A DNA stretch of 64,000 nucleotides from positions 7,477,912-7,541,911 of the forward strand of contig CM029119.1 in assembly GCA_016859345.1 (NCBI GenBank), in the 5' to 3' direction. A program made the translations under genes and the position numbers. Below the pieces are notes generated by a model. It was not told the origin of the DNA, did no database searches, and worked only from the letters and a program-made list of their open reading frames with translations. Shown piece by piece: positions 51,501 through 59,660 of this stretch (position 1 is the first letter of the stretch; each line of letters opens with the position of its first letter). Source of the stretch: Istiophorus platypterus. Lineage: Eukaryota; Chordata; Actinopteri; Istiophoriformes; Istiophoridae.

Positions 51501-54500
51501 TACAGTGGACAAAGGTGGGAGAATCATGGATTTGTGTGCTCTCATTATCATTTCTGTCCCCATCACCATCCCTCTCATCACATCAGCGTTCACACCATCA
51601 CATATGTCTGAGTATGTATTTAATCCTTTCATCTGCTTTGTACACATGACTACACAGCAGCTCTAGTCACACTTAATTTCTGTTTCCCAAATTATGTATG
51701 CTACAGCTGCCTCTCCGTGGAAAAAGAAAGCAGGTGAATATCCTCCTTTATCATTACCCCTATCAGCCCCCGAGCTTTAATTAAAAGTCAGCCTGTTTGA
51801 TGCTCTTTTTATCTCCTCCTTTTTAGAGTACGAGTCCTCTCAGGGTCCTGATAAGAAGAGGACAGTCTATCAGATGGCTCTAAGTAAGAACTCACTCTCA
51901 CTGCTCTTGTCATACTGTAAGAGGGTGTTTTTAAACCTTGAGGGGACAGGAGGGGGCTCACTGAAATCCTCCTTTTCATGCTTCTTCCTTTATTTTATGC
52001 TTCCTCTCAGTACCTTCTTTTTTGGCCTGCCCCTGCTCTCTCTTTGTTTTAGATAAACTGGATGAAATCTTGGCTGCTGCCCAACACACTATTACATCAG
52101 ACAACCAGGGTCAGAGAGGTCATGGGGGCAAGAGGGACCGAAGCAAGAGCATTGTTCCCAATGTCTCCAATGAGGTATTTTTGTGAAATGGAACGTAATG
52201 TTCCTAGTAAGGGTCATTACCATAATGTCCAGCTAGCTTCTTACACATAATTTCTATTTAATAATGAAATACTAACAAATACTAAACAGGTCCTAACAGT
52301 TCTGCAATACCACACTCACATATAAAACAGAGTTTCTCCCCTGCTTTACGGTGCAGCACATATTTAGTCAAGGAAGTGACTAATGCTAGAAAAAAAGGAT
52401 TTCTATCTATAAATCAGTTTGATCTTTAGCTTGTTTTTAGCCCTGTGTGTTTCCCTGCCCTCACTGCACTTTAGAGAAAATGACTGACAATGGCCCACCC
52501 ACATCAAAACATTTGTTTAAATGTGAATTAGATTGTGTCCATTCGTCGATTCTGTGTTGCCTGATACACTAATACTCAGACTGACTGGTTCCACTGTATT
52601 GCATTTTACTGTATATCAAATCAATCTTGGCTTAACAGCCAACATCAGTTTCATTTGATTATATCTGAGTAAATGTTTCCCCTCTCCTCTCTTTACTCCC
52701 TCTTTCCTTTCAAATTCTCTTTTGCTCCCTTGTCTTCTTTTTAAAATGTGTTTGGACACCTGAAGCAACCCTATGAGCAGCAGTCATCAGTGACTATGGT
52801 GCAGCAAGGACCAGGTTTTGGCTACAACCAAGCTCATTTTCAACCAGGCCACGGTCCTCAGCATGCTGTCATGATGCGTCAAAAATCTATTGGTAACGGC
52901 AATTGTCATGGAAAGATTTCTGCCAGCTCATAATATGAATGTCTGTTTGTAACTGCCTGTGTCCTTGTGCTCAGGTGTAACAGAGGAGGAAAGGCAGTAC
53001 CTCCACCCACCTGCTATGAAGCTGGCTCGCAGCCTGTCGGTGCCGGGACCAGAGGAAATCCCCCCACCTCCAAACACGTCTGCCCCAGATCCACCTTTAT
53101 CTGCAGGCCCTCATCCTGTGCGAGGACCTGCTATGCCTGTACCCCCTGTATCTCAAACTCACTACCAACTCCACTCGCAGCCAGGGCATCCTACTCAAGC
53201 AGGCTGGGAGAGGGGAGGCCCTGGTGGGATGAACCAGCAGGCCATGGTTCCCACCCTCAGGAGACAATCAGAAGGACTTTGTGTCAGAGAGCCAGAGGCA
53301 CCCAGGAGAGGTGGAGGCAAGATGGGAGGGTTAAGGAGAGGCTATAGCAGTGCTACACCACCGACAAGCGCTAAGCCCAAGGCCCAGCAAGCACAACAAC
53401 ATCACGCACATATAGCCAACCGGGAGCAGGCTGGAGGGGTAGGCCGAGGAGCAGCCAGGAGGGGTGGTCGAGGAGCTCTCATGAAGCAGTCAAAAGTGGA
53501 AGATGGGCTGCGGCAGCACAGAGGTAAAGGAGGCGCAGCTAAAGAAAAGAGCTCCATCCCTATCCCCACTATCATCGTCAAAGCGCCCTCCACCAGCAGC
53601 AGTGGCCGAAGCAGCCAGGGTAGCAGCATGGAAGCTGAGCCCTCCCCAGATTTGGAAGATGCAACCTCAGCAGACGCAACCCCAGACAGCCCCAACAACA
53701 GTCTACCCTCACCACTCACCTCTTCGACACCTCAGCCCTCTACAACTACTTCCTTGCCTTCATCAACTGTTGCCCCTTCTGTTTCCTCGCAGCAGAACCT
53801 GGAAAACTTGGATTATACTTTGACATTCAGTACGGCCTTTGGGGGAGGGGGAGCACGCAGGGAAAGAGAGCGTTTCCGAGATATGAGAAGAAAGAGCACT
53901 TCTTTCTTCCTCTCATCTGAGGAAGACATTCAAGGAGAAGCAGGGGGAGGAGCGGGAGATGGAGGAAGAGCACTAGAGGCAAGGATTCAGCCTTTGCAGG
54001 GCTCTCAAATGGAAGTACCCACACCTCGACTCCGTCCCTCCAAGTCTATAGATGAGGGCATGTTTTCTGGAGATAACTGTGTCAACTATTCTAGCAGCAT
54101 GCCCCCGGCCTTTGGTCTACCTGAGTATTCTTCCCCTGTCCTAAATCAGGATGGACAACCCAAGTCAGCTCCCTCAATTTACGGCACCCAGCCAGCTACT
54201 ACCTTCATCCATCCACTTACAGGGAAAGTTCTTGACCCCTCATCCCCACTTGGCCTTGCCCTGGCTGCAAGAGAAAGGGCCTTAAAGGATGACCGCAGGA
54301 CCCGCCGAGAAGAGAGACATTTTGGTCGGCAACTGTCCACAGTAGGAGCGTTCCCCACCCCTGTTCAGACTCCAACTCCTTCCCTTTTTGCAACCCCTAC
54401 ACAATCGGCCTACACTTCCCCAGTATCCCTCCACCTAAGCTCCCCCACCACTACCACCTCACCTGCATCTATGAGCCGGCCACAGTCACCAAGGATATTA

Positions 54501-57210
54501 CGTTTGGGAGGAGGAGGTGGGGAGAGGATAGAGAGGGAAAAGGAGGGTGGACCCAGAGAGGGTCTTAGAGTTCGCTTCTCAGAAGACAGAACCAGTCAAT
54601 ATTCAACCCAATATTACCCACCGGGCCCCAGGGAGAGAGAACGAGAAAAAGAGATGTATGAAAGCAGACCTGCTCCACCCATACAGCCTCCTCCACCTCC
54701 CGCTCAACCTGCCCCCCGTAGACCTTCCTTTCTGCAGATGGAAAGCACTCCTAACACCAGCTACATCCCTCAGTACACTGTCCCCACAGCCCCGGCACAG
54801 ACACATGAAGTTATGGGAGATGCAAGAGCAGGTGTGGTAGGAGGACTAGGACTGATGGTTCTCCCTCCGCCAGCTCCCTCAATAGATGCAGATGATGAAT
54901 TTGTCTTTGCAGATCCCTTGCCCCCTCCTTTACAGTTTGCTAATGGAAAGACAGAGAGAGCCCAGGACTATTCTCAGCGGCGTCAACATCCAAGTCAACA
55001 CTCTGCTGCTATTGCGCCACCTCCCCCACCGCCTCTTCCGTCTCCCAAGCCCTCAAATGTTACTCAACCCTCCCCACAGGGTGGCGACTCGGCGGCCTCC
55101 AGCCTTACCTCCTACGACAGTGAGGTGGCCAACCTCACACAGTCAGCTCTCTCTCCGTCTTATCAGTCCCCACAGATATTTCCTTCTTCCTCCACCACCA
55201 CCACCTCAGCTGCTGCTCTGCCTCCCACGTCAGTACACAGACCCCAACCCATGTCCCATTCTCATCCCTATTACAGCACATCAAATGACCCCTCAGTTGG
55301 TGGTCACACCCCAGCCCAGGACAGAGGCACAGCAACCCTCACCACCACCATGACCTATGCTACCACTACCATGACAGCCACTGCTGCCGCCACCACCACA
55401 ACAACTTCACCGGCTTCTTCTGACTACAGCATGACCATCGCTGGGCACAAGGCCGGCCTCAGCACAGGGGGCAAACACACTGACCACACTCCTCACCCTA
55501 CTATTATACCCAAGAGTGGAGATTGGCAGGATGCTGTGGTGGATTCTGGGATTGAGGAGCTGGACAGTCACAGCAGTAGTGACCACCATTTAGAAATGCT
55601 GGGACTGAGTGGGCTGAGAGGAGAGAGGGGAGGGGTCGGAGTAGATGGCCAAGGAGGAGAAGGTGACAAAAGCAGTGAACATCAGGATCCTTGTGCGACC
55701 TACTCAGGTGGGCAAACATTTGAGGTGCACAGCACCAAACTGGCAAACCCAGTGTTTTCAAAGATGATTCATTACAAGGATGGGGGAGGAAGGGGCCAGC
55801 CTGTAGCACTACGTAGACAGAATAGCACCAACCCAGCTCCCTTGCAGTTGCAGGGACAAAGCAACCCAGAAGATGCCAGGTTAGATGGGTCTCTCATAGA
55901 TGAAAGGAAGCGTAAACAGAGTCGATCCAAAATGGAGGATGGCTTTAGCTCCACCCTGGCTGCCTGCTTGGAGAGACCTATGGAAAATCGGTCAGTGGGC
56001 TGGGGTGAGGTTGAGGAGCACGAGCAAGGTGGAGGAGTCCAGAGGGGCGGTATGATTTTGGAAGGTCGCAGGTTGCACTCGCCTCTTTCAGGTGTGAAGG
56101 CAAGCATCATCAATGAACTAAGCTCCAAGCTTCAACAGATGAGTAGCATGAAGAGCATGGATGACTGGAGCCACACTCCCAAGTCACCCACCATGCATAG
56201 GTTTGTTTGTTCTCCTTAATATAAAAATAAAAGTTTGCATATCTGCTTATTTCAACTAAACTTTGTTGTTAGAATTTAAAGTTCAGAGGTTAATTTCTGT
56301 GTGTTTCAGGTATTCAGCGGATTTCACTGATGCTTTTCATAGCCCCCCAACTGGCCGCTCCACCTCACCATTACCAACTTCCTCCCCACAGCACCGTCAG
56401 ATCCTGACACCCAACCTGTCAGCTGCCCCTTCTGTCTCACCTTCACCTCAAGTACCAGTTCAGCACAACTGGACCCAATCCCCTTCCCCGCAGGTGCCAT
56501 CCTCTCCGGTTCATTCCCATCCTCCCCATTCCCCGACCTACTGCCCTTACCCAACGTCACCGAAGCATCGGTCGAAGTTCCGCAGGCAGACTTTTGATTT
56601 CCAGTGCAGTCCCACTAAAGAGATGCGATCTTCAGTCTCTCGGCGCCGTGCTCCGAGCCCTCTTATCTACAGCACCGAACAACCGAACCCCAGTCCCCCG
56701 AGACCCTCCTCTCTCCCCATACTTCCCAGCACACCGGTCTACAACAACCCTTTTGACTTCCCTGGGCCCCTCACTCCTCCTTCTCCTGGTCTCCCTCTAG
56801 GAGACACCTACAAGGCTTCAACACCTCCACTGTTCTCCCCATCTGGTGTGCCAAGTCCAAACCCCCTACTTGTCTCTCGCTCTCTCTCCCCCACCCATTT
56901 TCTCTCTGGAGCATCCTCCCCTATGCATTTGCCCCCCAGCCCATCTTGTCTCAACTATCCCCATCTCACCCCTCCTCCACCAGCCAAACCCTTTGCCATC
57001 AAGCCCCTGCCCTACTGGACCAAGTACGACGTGGCAGACTGGCTGGCATATCTAAACCTGGGTGAGCACAGAGAGCGTTTCATTGACAATGAGATAGATG
57101 GATCGCACCTGCCTTCCCTTACCAAGGATGACTTCTTGGACTTGGGAGTGACACGTGTGGGACACCGAATGAATATCGAGAGGGCGTTGAAGAAACTCAC
57201 TGACAGGTGA
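31469..57210 (+). CDS. shank1: SH3 and multiple ankyrin repeat domains protein 1 (coding 31575-57210)
   Basis: A postsynaptic-density master scaffold linking GKAP/SAPAP, Homer and actin regulators. Coding exons: 31575-32069, 35801-36004, 38081-38152, 38244-38352, 38489-38640, 39170-39337, (39768-39809), 40471-40587, 40694-40771, 41005-41071, 41328-41503, 41725-41855, 42522-42643, 43150-43263, 43773-43851, 49060-49142, 49315-49439, 50632-50767, 50947-51027, (51707-51733), 51827-51883, 52053-52174, 52766-52892, 52975-56200 and 56310-57210. All phases close exactly, giving 2313 residues without the two bracketed microexons, against about 2160 in human SHANK1. The domain order SPN, ankyrin, SH3, PDZ, proline-rich region, SAM is complete. 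SHANK1-type markers include EYESSQGPDKKRTVYQMALN, SIDEGMFSGD and DSGIEELDSHSSSDHHLEML. 31469-31574 is 5' UTR with upstream ORFs. Confidence 0.93.
31470..31585 (+). promoter_or_regulatory. Cluster of upstream ORFs before the shank1 start
   Basis: Three short upstream reading frames begin in the same exon: ATG 31470 to TGA 31521-31523 (in the main frame), ATG 31507 to TGA 31552-31554, and ATG 31520 to TAA 31583-31585. The last overlaps the main ATG at 31575 out of frame. Such an arrangement usually lowers main-ORF initiation, suggesting translational control. Confidence 0.55.
31575..32069 (+). CDS. shank1: shank1 first coding exon (acidic N-terminal extension)
   Basis: The first in-frame ATG after the in-frame TGA at 31521-31523 is at 31575, with A at -3. 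It begins MLGNNEHFYPGQDD, followed by an acidic run (GEDEEEEEEQG) and two related motifs, NKQQYHLI and NQQPYHPG. It ends in the start of the SPN fold, MMVFRIGIPDIKQT, with donor ACA|GTAGGT. The exon acceptor is at 31468. A second AG at 31549-31550 (CTCTGCAG) could shorten the exon. Confidence 0.8.
36208..36250. repeat. (TA)n microsatellite in shank1 intron
   Basis: About 21 TA dinucleotides after exon 35801-36004. Confidence 0.95.
37341..37415. repeat. (CT)n(TA)n compound microsatellite in shank1 intron
   Basis: About 34 bp of CT followed by about 40 bp of TA. Confidence 0.95.
39364..39527. repeat. (TATC)n tetranucleotide microsatellite in shank1 intron
   Basis: About 160 bp of TATC repeats with a few TGTC/TTTC variants, beginning about 26 nt after the donor of exon 39170-39337 and upstream of the 42-nt microexon. 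Confidence 0.95.
39768..39809 (+). CDS. shank1: Candidate 42-nt in-frame shank1 microexon in the ankyrin region
   Basis: A pyrimidine-rich tract ends in TCCATAG, then 42 nt without a stop coding HRDEEEFGMEEIHK, then AAG|GTACCC. Both flanks are phase 0, so it can be included or skipped without shifting the frame. A TGC lies at 39737-39739, about 28 nt before the acceptor, as in SRRM4-dependent neural microexons. The end EEIHK echoes the normal repeat-end residues (ESHQ here, EIHQ in other Shanks). No mammalian counterpart is known to me. Confidence 0.6.
40588..40693 (+). other. shank1: GC-AG intron of shank1
   Basis: The exon ends at LYNK (AAT AAG, 40587) and is followed by GCAAGT, which matches the donor consensus at every position except C at +2. 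The next exon starts at 40694 (GAA AGC TGT, ESC) after CAG. Using the nearby GT (40592) would break the frame and destroy the conserved ALYNKESC sequence. Confidence 0.8.
41627..41690. repeat. (AAT)n microsatellite in a short shank1 intron
   Basis: About 21 AAT trinucleotides inside the 221-bp intron 41504-41724, ending about 35 nt before the acceptor. Confidence 0.95.
42451..42488. repeat. (CT)n microsatellite before SH3 exon
   Basis: About 19 CT dinucleotides ending about 33 nt before the acceptor of exon 42522. It may act as an extended polypyrimidine tract whose length could affect splicing. Confidence 0.9.
42522..43263 (+). other. shank1: shank1 SH3 domain (two exons)
   Basis: Exons 42522-42643 and 43150-43263 encode MYSAVPGRVYVATR, ELSLNKGDKVK, VLSVGEGGYWEG and GRTGWFPSDCVEEV. 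The order of SH3 signatures is normal (ALYDY-like start, WEG, GWFPS). In mammals this domain contacts Cav1 calcium channels and densin. A CT tract at 42451-42488 lies upstream of the first exon. Confidence 0.88.
43773..43851 (+). CDS. shank1: shank1 SH3-PDZ linker exon
   Basis: A 79-nt exon encoding ETRSEKAKRKLFRNVTVGAY and DGTDGP. It ends in phase 2 (AG) and splices to the T of exon 49060, giving SDYIIKEK. The matching linker in human SHANK1 is closely similar in content. The intron that follows is the longest in the gene (5.2 kb) and holds the internal alternative first exon. Confidence 0.85.
44184..44264. repeat. (TG)n microsatellite in shank1 intron
   Basis: About 40 uninterrupted TG dinucleotides, Z-DNA-prone, about 1.5 kb upstream of the internal first exon. 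Confidence 0.95.
45343..45405. repeat. (CA)n microsatellite in shank1 intron
   Basis: About 29 CA dinucleotides, in opposite orientation to the TG tract at 44184-44264, lying some 330 bp upstream of the internal first exon. Confidence 0.95.
45505..45732 (+). promoter_or_regulatory. shank1: Candidate internal shank1 promoter / 5' leader
   Basis: Directly upstream of the alternative first exon: a (CT)n tract at 45511-45562, a pyrimidine-rich CpG-containing stretch (ctctcgcggctctcttcggc at about 45604-45623), then a (GGA)n purine tract at about 45650-45705. There is no TATA box. GAGA/CT-rich TATA-less sequence is compatible with an internal promoter. Inferred from position and composition. Confidence 0.4.
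45733..45833 (+). CDS. shank1: Alternative first exon for a PDZ-starting Shank1 isoform
   Basis: ATG at 45733 (G at -3, G at +4) opens a 33-codon frame, MAMGGCGERDFSLSLSSSWP, then SLGPRNRSVWFIY, ending TAC AG|GTAGCG in phase 2. Exon 49060 starts with the T needed to finish a Ser codon, giving FIY-S-DYIIKEK straight into the PDZ domain. The short SHANK2 (ProSAP1A) isoform has the same architecture: a short unique leader with a PRN motif and YSD just before IIEEK. The product would lack SPN, ankyrin and SH3. Confidence 0.65.
49060..50767 (+). other. shank1: shank1 PDZ domain (three exons)
   Basis: Exons 49060-49142, 49315-49439 and 50632-50767 encode DYIIKEKTVLLQKKDNEGFG (carboxylate-binding GFGF loop), FVLRGAK, TPIEEFTPTPAFPALQYLES, VDEGGVAWRAGLRMGDFLIE and VNGQNVVKVGHRQVVNMIRQ. 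Nearly identical to mammalian Shank PDZ, which binds the C-termini of GKAP/SAPAP proteins. Phases 2-1, 1-0 and 0-1 join correctly. Confidence 0.93.
51707..51733 (+). CDS. shank1: 27-nt shank1 microexon (SPWKKK)
   Basis: GCTACAG|27 nt|GTGAAT, phase 1-1, coding AASPWKKKA between SELEDM and EYESSQ. A VSPWKKK-type nonapeptide at the same place is present in some rat Shank1 isoforms, as I recall, so this is probably a conserved neural microexon. A TGC sits at 51699-51701, immediately before the acceptor. Confidence 0.75.
52975..56200 (+). CDS. shank1: shank1 giant proline-rich exon
   Basis: A single 3226-nt open exon, acceptor GTGCTCAG and donor CATAG|GTTTGT. It begins GVTEEERQYLHPPAMKLARS and LSVPGPEEIPPPP. 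Conserved islands are KSSIPIPTIIVKAPSTSSSG, RPSKSIDEGMFSGD, VHPLTGK-type IHPLTGKVLDPSSPLGLALA, LPPPLQFANGK (PPxxF Homer EVH1 ligand), SSLTSYDSEVANLTQ, VVDSGIEELDSHSSSDHH and VKASIINELSSKLQQM. Proline runs such as APPPPPPLPSPKPS could bind SH3 proteins (IRSp53, cortactin class). Low-complexity Thr/Ala tracts lie near 55330-55410. Confidence 0.93.
56310..57210 (+). CDS. shank1: shank1 terminal exon with SAM domain
   Basis: Begins RYSADFTDAF and has a Ser/Pro-rich stretch, then LSRSLSPT-type motifs (VSRSLSPTHFLSG). The SAM domain begins at PLPYWTKYDVADWLAYLNLG and continues HRERFIDNEIDGSHLPSLTK and DLGVTRVGHRMNIERALKKL. It ends LTDR, TGA 57208-57210. SAM multimerisation forms the Shank sheet of the postsynaptic density. 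The stop overlaps a strong splice donor (see alternative last exon). Confidence 0.92.
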
Positions 57211-57490
57211 GGGAGGACAAATAGACTCTGGAACACGTAGACTCAACGGAGTCAAAATATCAAAAAGGAAGGTGAAGGAAAGTCAAAGTGTCTCATTACT
57301 TCTATACAACTTAGCTGGATCAGTCCCTTTCTTCATTAAATGCATATAATTTGATAAGTTATTCCATCTGCCCTCCATTCTTTTCTCTTTCTCTTTATCG
57401 ATCTCTTTTATAAACCCTATTTAGTTCGCTCACTCTTTATTTAAGTTCTACCCATTCTTATTCTTTGATTTGCCCTCCTTCTCTCCCTAG

Positions 57491-57542
57491 GCGGCTCTCC
57501 TCTCCTTTGCATGTCACTACTTCTCCCCGAGACACAGACTGA
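57491..57542 (+). CDS. shank1: Alternative last coding exon of shank1
   Basis: GACAG|GTGAGG at 57206/57207 is a near-perfect donor lying over the stop codon. The segment 57460-57490 is a pyrimidine tract ending CTCCCTAG. Splicing replaces the stop and adds RLSSPLHVTTSPRDTD after LTDR, with TGA at 57540-57542. Phase 2 is satisfied. Which form dominates cannot be told from sequence. Confidence 0.55.
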
Positions 57543-59660
57543 GAGAGTGAAGGGCTGATTCAATGATGAGAGAAAGGGAGAGAGACAAATTGACAAAGAT
57601 GAACAATAACAGAAGATGTACAAGAGAAGAACAGTGGACATCAAAAGGTTGCATTGAATTAAGACTAAGGGCTGGATGTGTCGGGGAAAGTGTTGTCTAT
57701 CAAATTTTTACTTCTCATGTACGGAATATTGTTATGAAATCTGTGAAATGACCTCTGGACAAAAAAGGGTACAAGGAAATTAAGAATATCATGTGAAAAT
57801 TGCGCTCTTCAGCTGAAAATATACTTTAAAACTTTAGATGGACATGCATTTAATTAATGCACTGTTTTGTGCACATATACATACACACTCATATTCACAC
57901 ACACTCTGACAGATAGATTCTCACACCATCTGCTGCTGAGAAAATTCAGTCTGAATTCAAAGAGAGGGTGAAAAGTTGCTGTCTAAAGAGTTAACCCAAA
58001 ATAATGTGTTACTGACTGTGGCTTAGCCAAAAATTCTGGTGAAAACAGAAACATTAGAGTCACATCCTAATATCAGTTTAGTAGCTTTAAGCAGATCAGA
58101 GATTCAAATGGCTGTGAGTACTGGAGCCAAAGTCGGAATATGAGAGAAAAGGTTTTGTTTGTAAATGATGATAGATGACATGATAGACAACAATAGTATT
58201 CTTTTTATATATTTGCCATATTCCCGTAAAGGATGTCCCAGTAAGCGTTGTATGTATGTACTTTGCGAGCACTAAATATATCTTACATGTTAAACGGGAG
58301 TCACTATTAGTAGAACCATTTGTTTTGTACTAAGTGCTGATTGCAATCATTTATTTCCAACTGGTCAGGGTATTCAAAACTATTTAACTGAAGTTGTGAA
58401 TAATGAAGAAGTACAGGTACTGAGAAAATATTGTTGGGAAATGTCCTTTTATTATTTTTCTTATTATCTTATAGAAAGGAGAGGATATATTTGAGAGAAA
58501 CTGAGAGGGGTTTGCATGTCATTTCAAACAGCAAATTACTCTTAGACTTTATTGGTATATGGCCAAGGCACAGGTCAAGGGATGGATCCATCCTCTTTGT
58601 GGCCATAATGTTGACCGCTCACTCCCACACAGCAGGTGCAGTGATCAAAAAGGGCTTTTTACTGCTTCTCTGTCTGCCTGACCTCCTCAACCTTCAGCCT
58701 CTGTGAGTCAGTGTGTCTGATTTTGTGCGTGCGTGTTCGTCGGCCTGCGTTGGTGGCTAAATGCTTTCCCTGACCTACACCTTTCTCTTTCTAATGCCTT
58801 TTCCAAAACATATTTATAGAAAATATTTGGGGTTTTTTTCTCGCCGGTTAGCAATCCCACTAATGTTTCCCTGTTCCACACCCGAACCCTCAAAAACAAA
58901 TACTCTGACCCACTTTTCAAAGAGTTTATTCCAGAGTGAAAAACTTGACATAAATACTGTATATGTTACATAGAGGTGAACTTGAACACCCTGGAATTTT
59001 TTTGTTTTGACATGCCAGTTTAGCCATTCCCTGCAGTGACTTCAACTGTTAGGCAAAAACACATTTTTAGATCTATATGTAATGATGATGATGACATTGA
59101 TAATATAAAAATATAGTATAATAAAGATATAATATTAAGTATGTAAACATTTTTAAGAATCTCTGTCTTCCAAATAGTGTGGACAAATTCTTCAAAGCTT
59201 TGTTTGGATTATGTTTCATTTGGGGTTTTTCTGTAAATGCTTTCTCTACTGCTCGCCATGTGGTGACCCCAGTGAAGCTGACACATGTTAGTAAATGTAT
59301 ATTCTCTCTGTGTGAGTTTAAAATTACGACTCTGTATTCTCATGCTGAGTTGCCTCAATGCAATTTCATGATGGATGCTATTCCTGACAAGTGAAAGGAC
59401 TGAGCAGTAGTGTAGAGAGCATTACATACTATGATTTAAAAGAGTATTTTAGGTCTAGTGAAATGCATAATGAATATGATTACAAACAGTATGAGAATAA
59501 GTATGCAGAGATAAAAGGTATATATATATATATATATAAATATATACATATATATCTATACACATAAAGTTTTGTTTTAAATAAAAAACAGTATATACTG
59601 ATAAACAATATGGTAGAGGTACAACTAAGGTGTTGAAATAAATGCTAAAATAAACTATGG
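57543..59660 (+). other. shank1: shank1 3' untranslated region (approximate)
   Basis: Non-coding, AT-rich. Candidate AATAAA signals are at 59120-59125, 59637-59642 and 59649-59654. The extent is inferred. Open frames here are short and featureless. Confidence 0.4.

Noticed and set aside
51507..51666. Possible exon starting TGGACAAAGG after GTACAG between the PDZ and SPWKKK exons
   Set aside because: No donor with suitable phase and no similarity to Shank. The flanking real exons already join in phase.
53402..56128. Many alternative-frame and antisense frames within the giant shank1 exon
   Set aside because: GC-rich coding sequence gives shadow frames; only the 1086-codon frame has Shank1 motifs.
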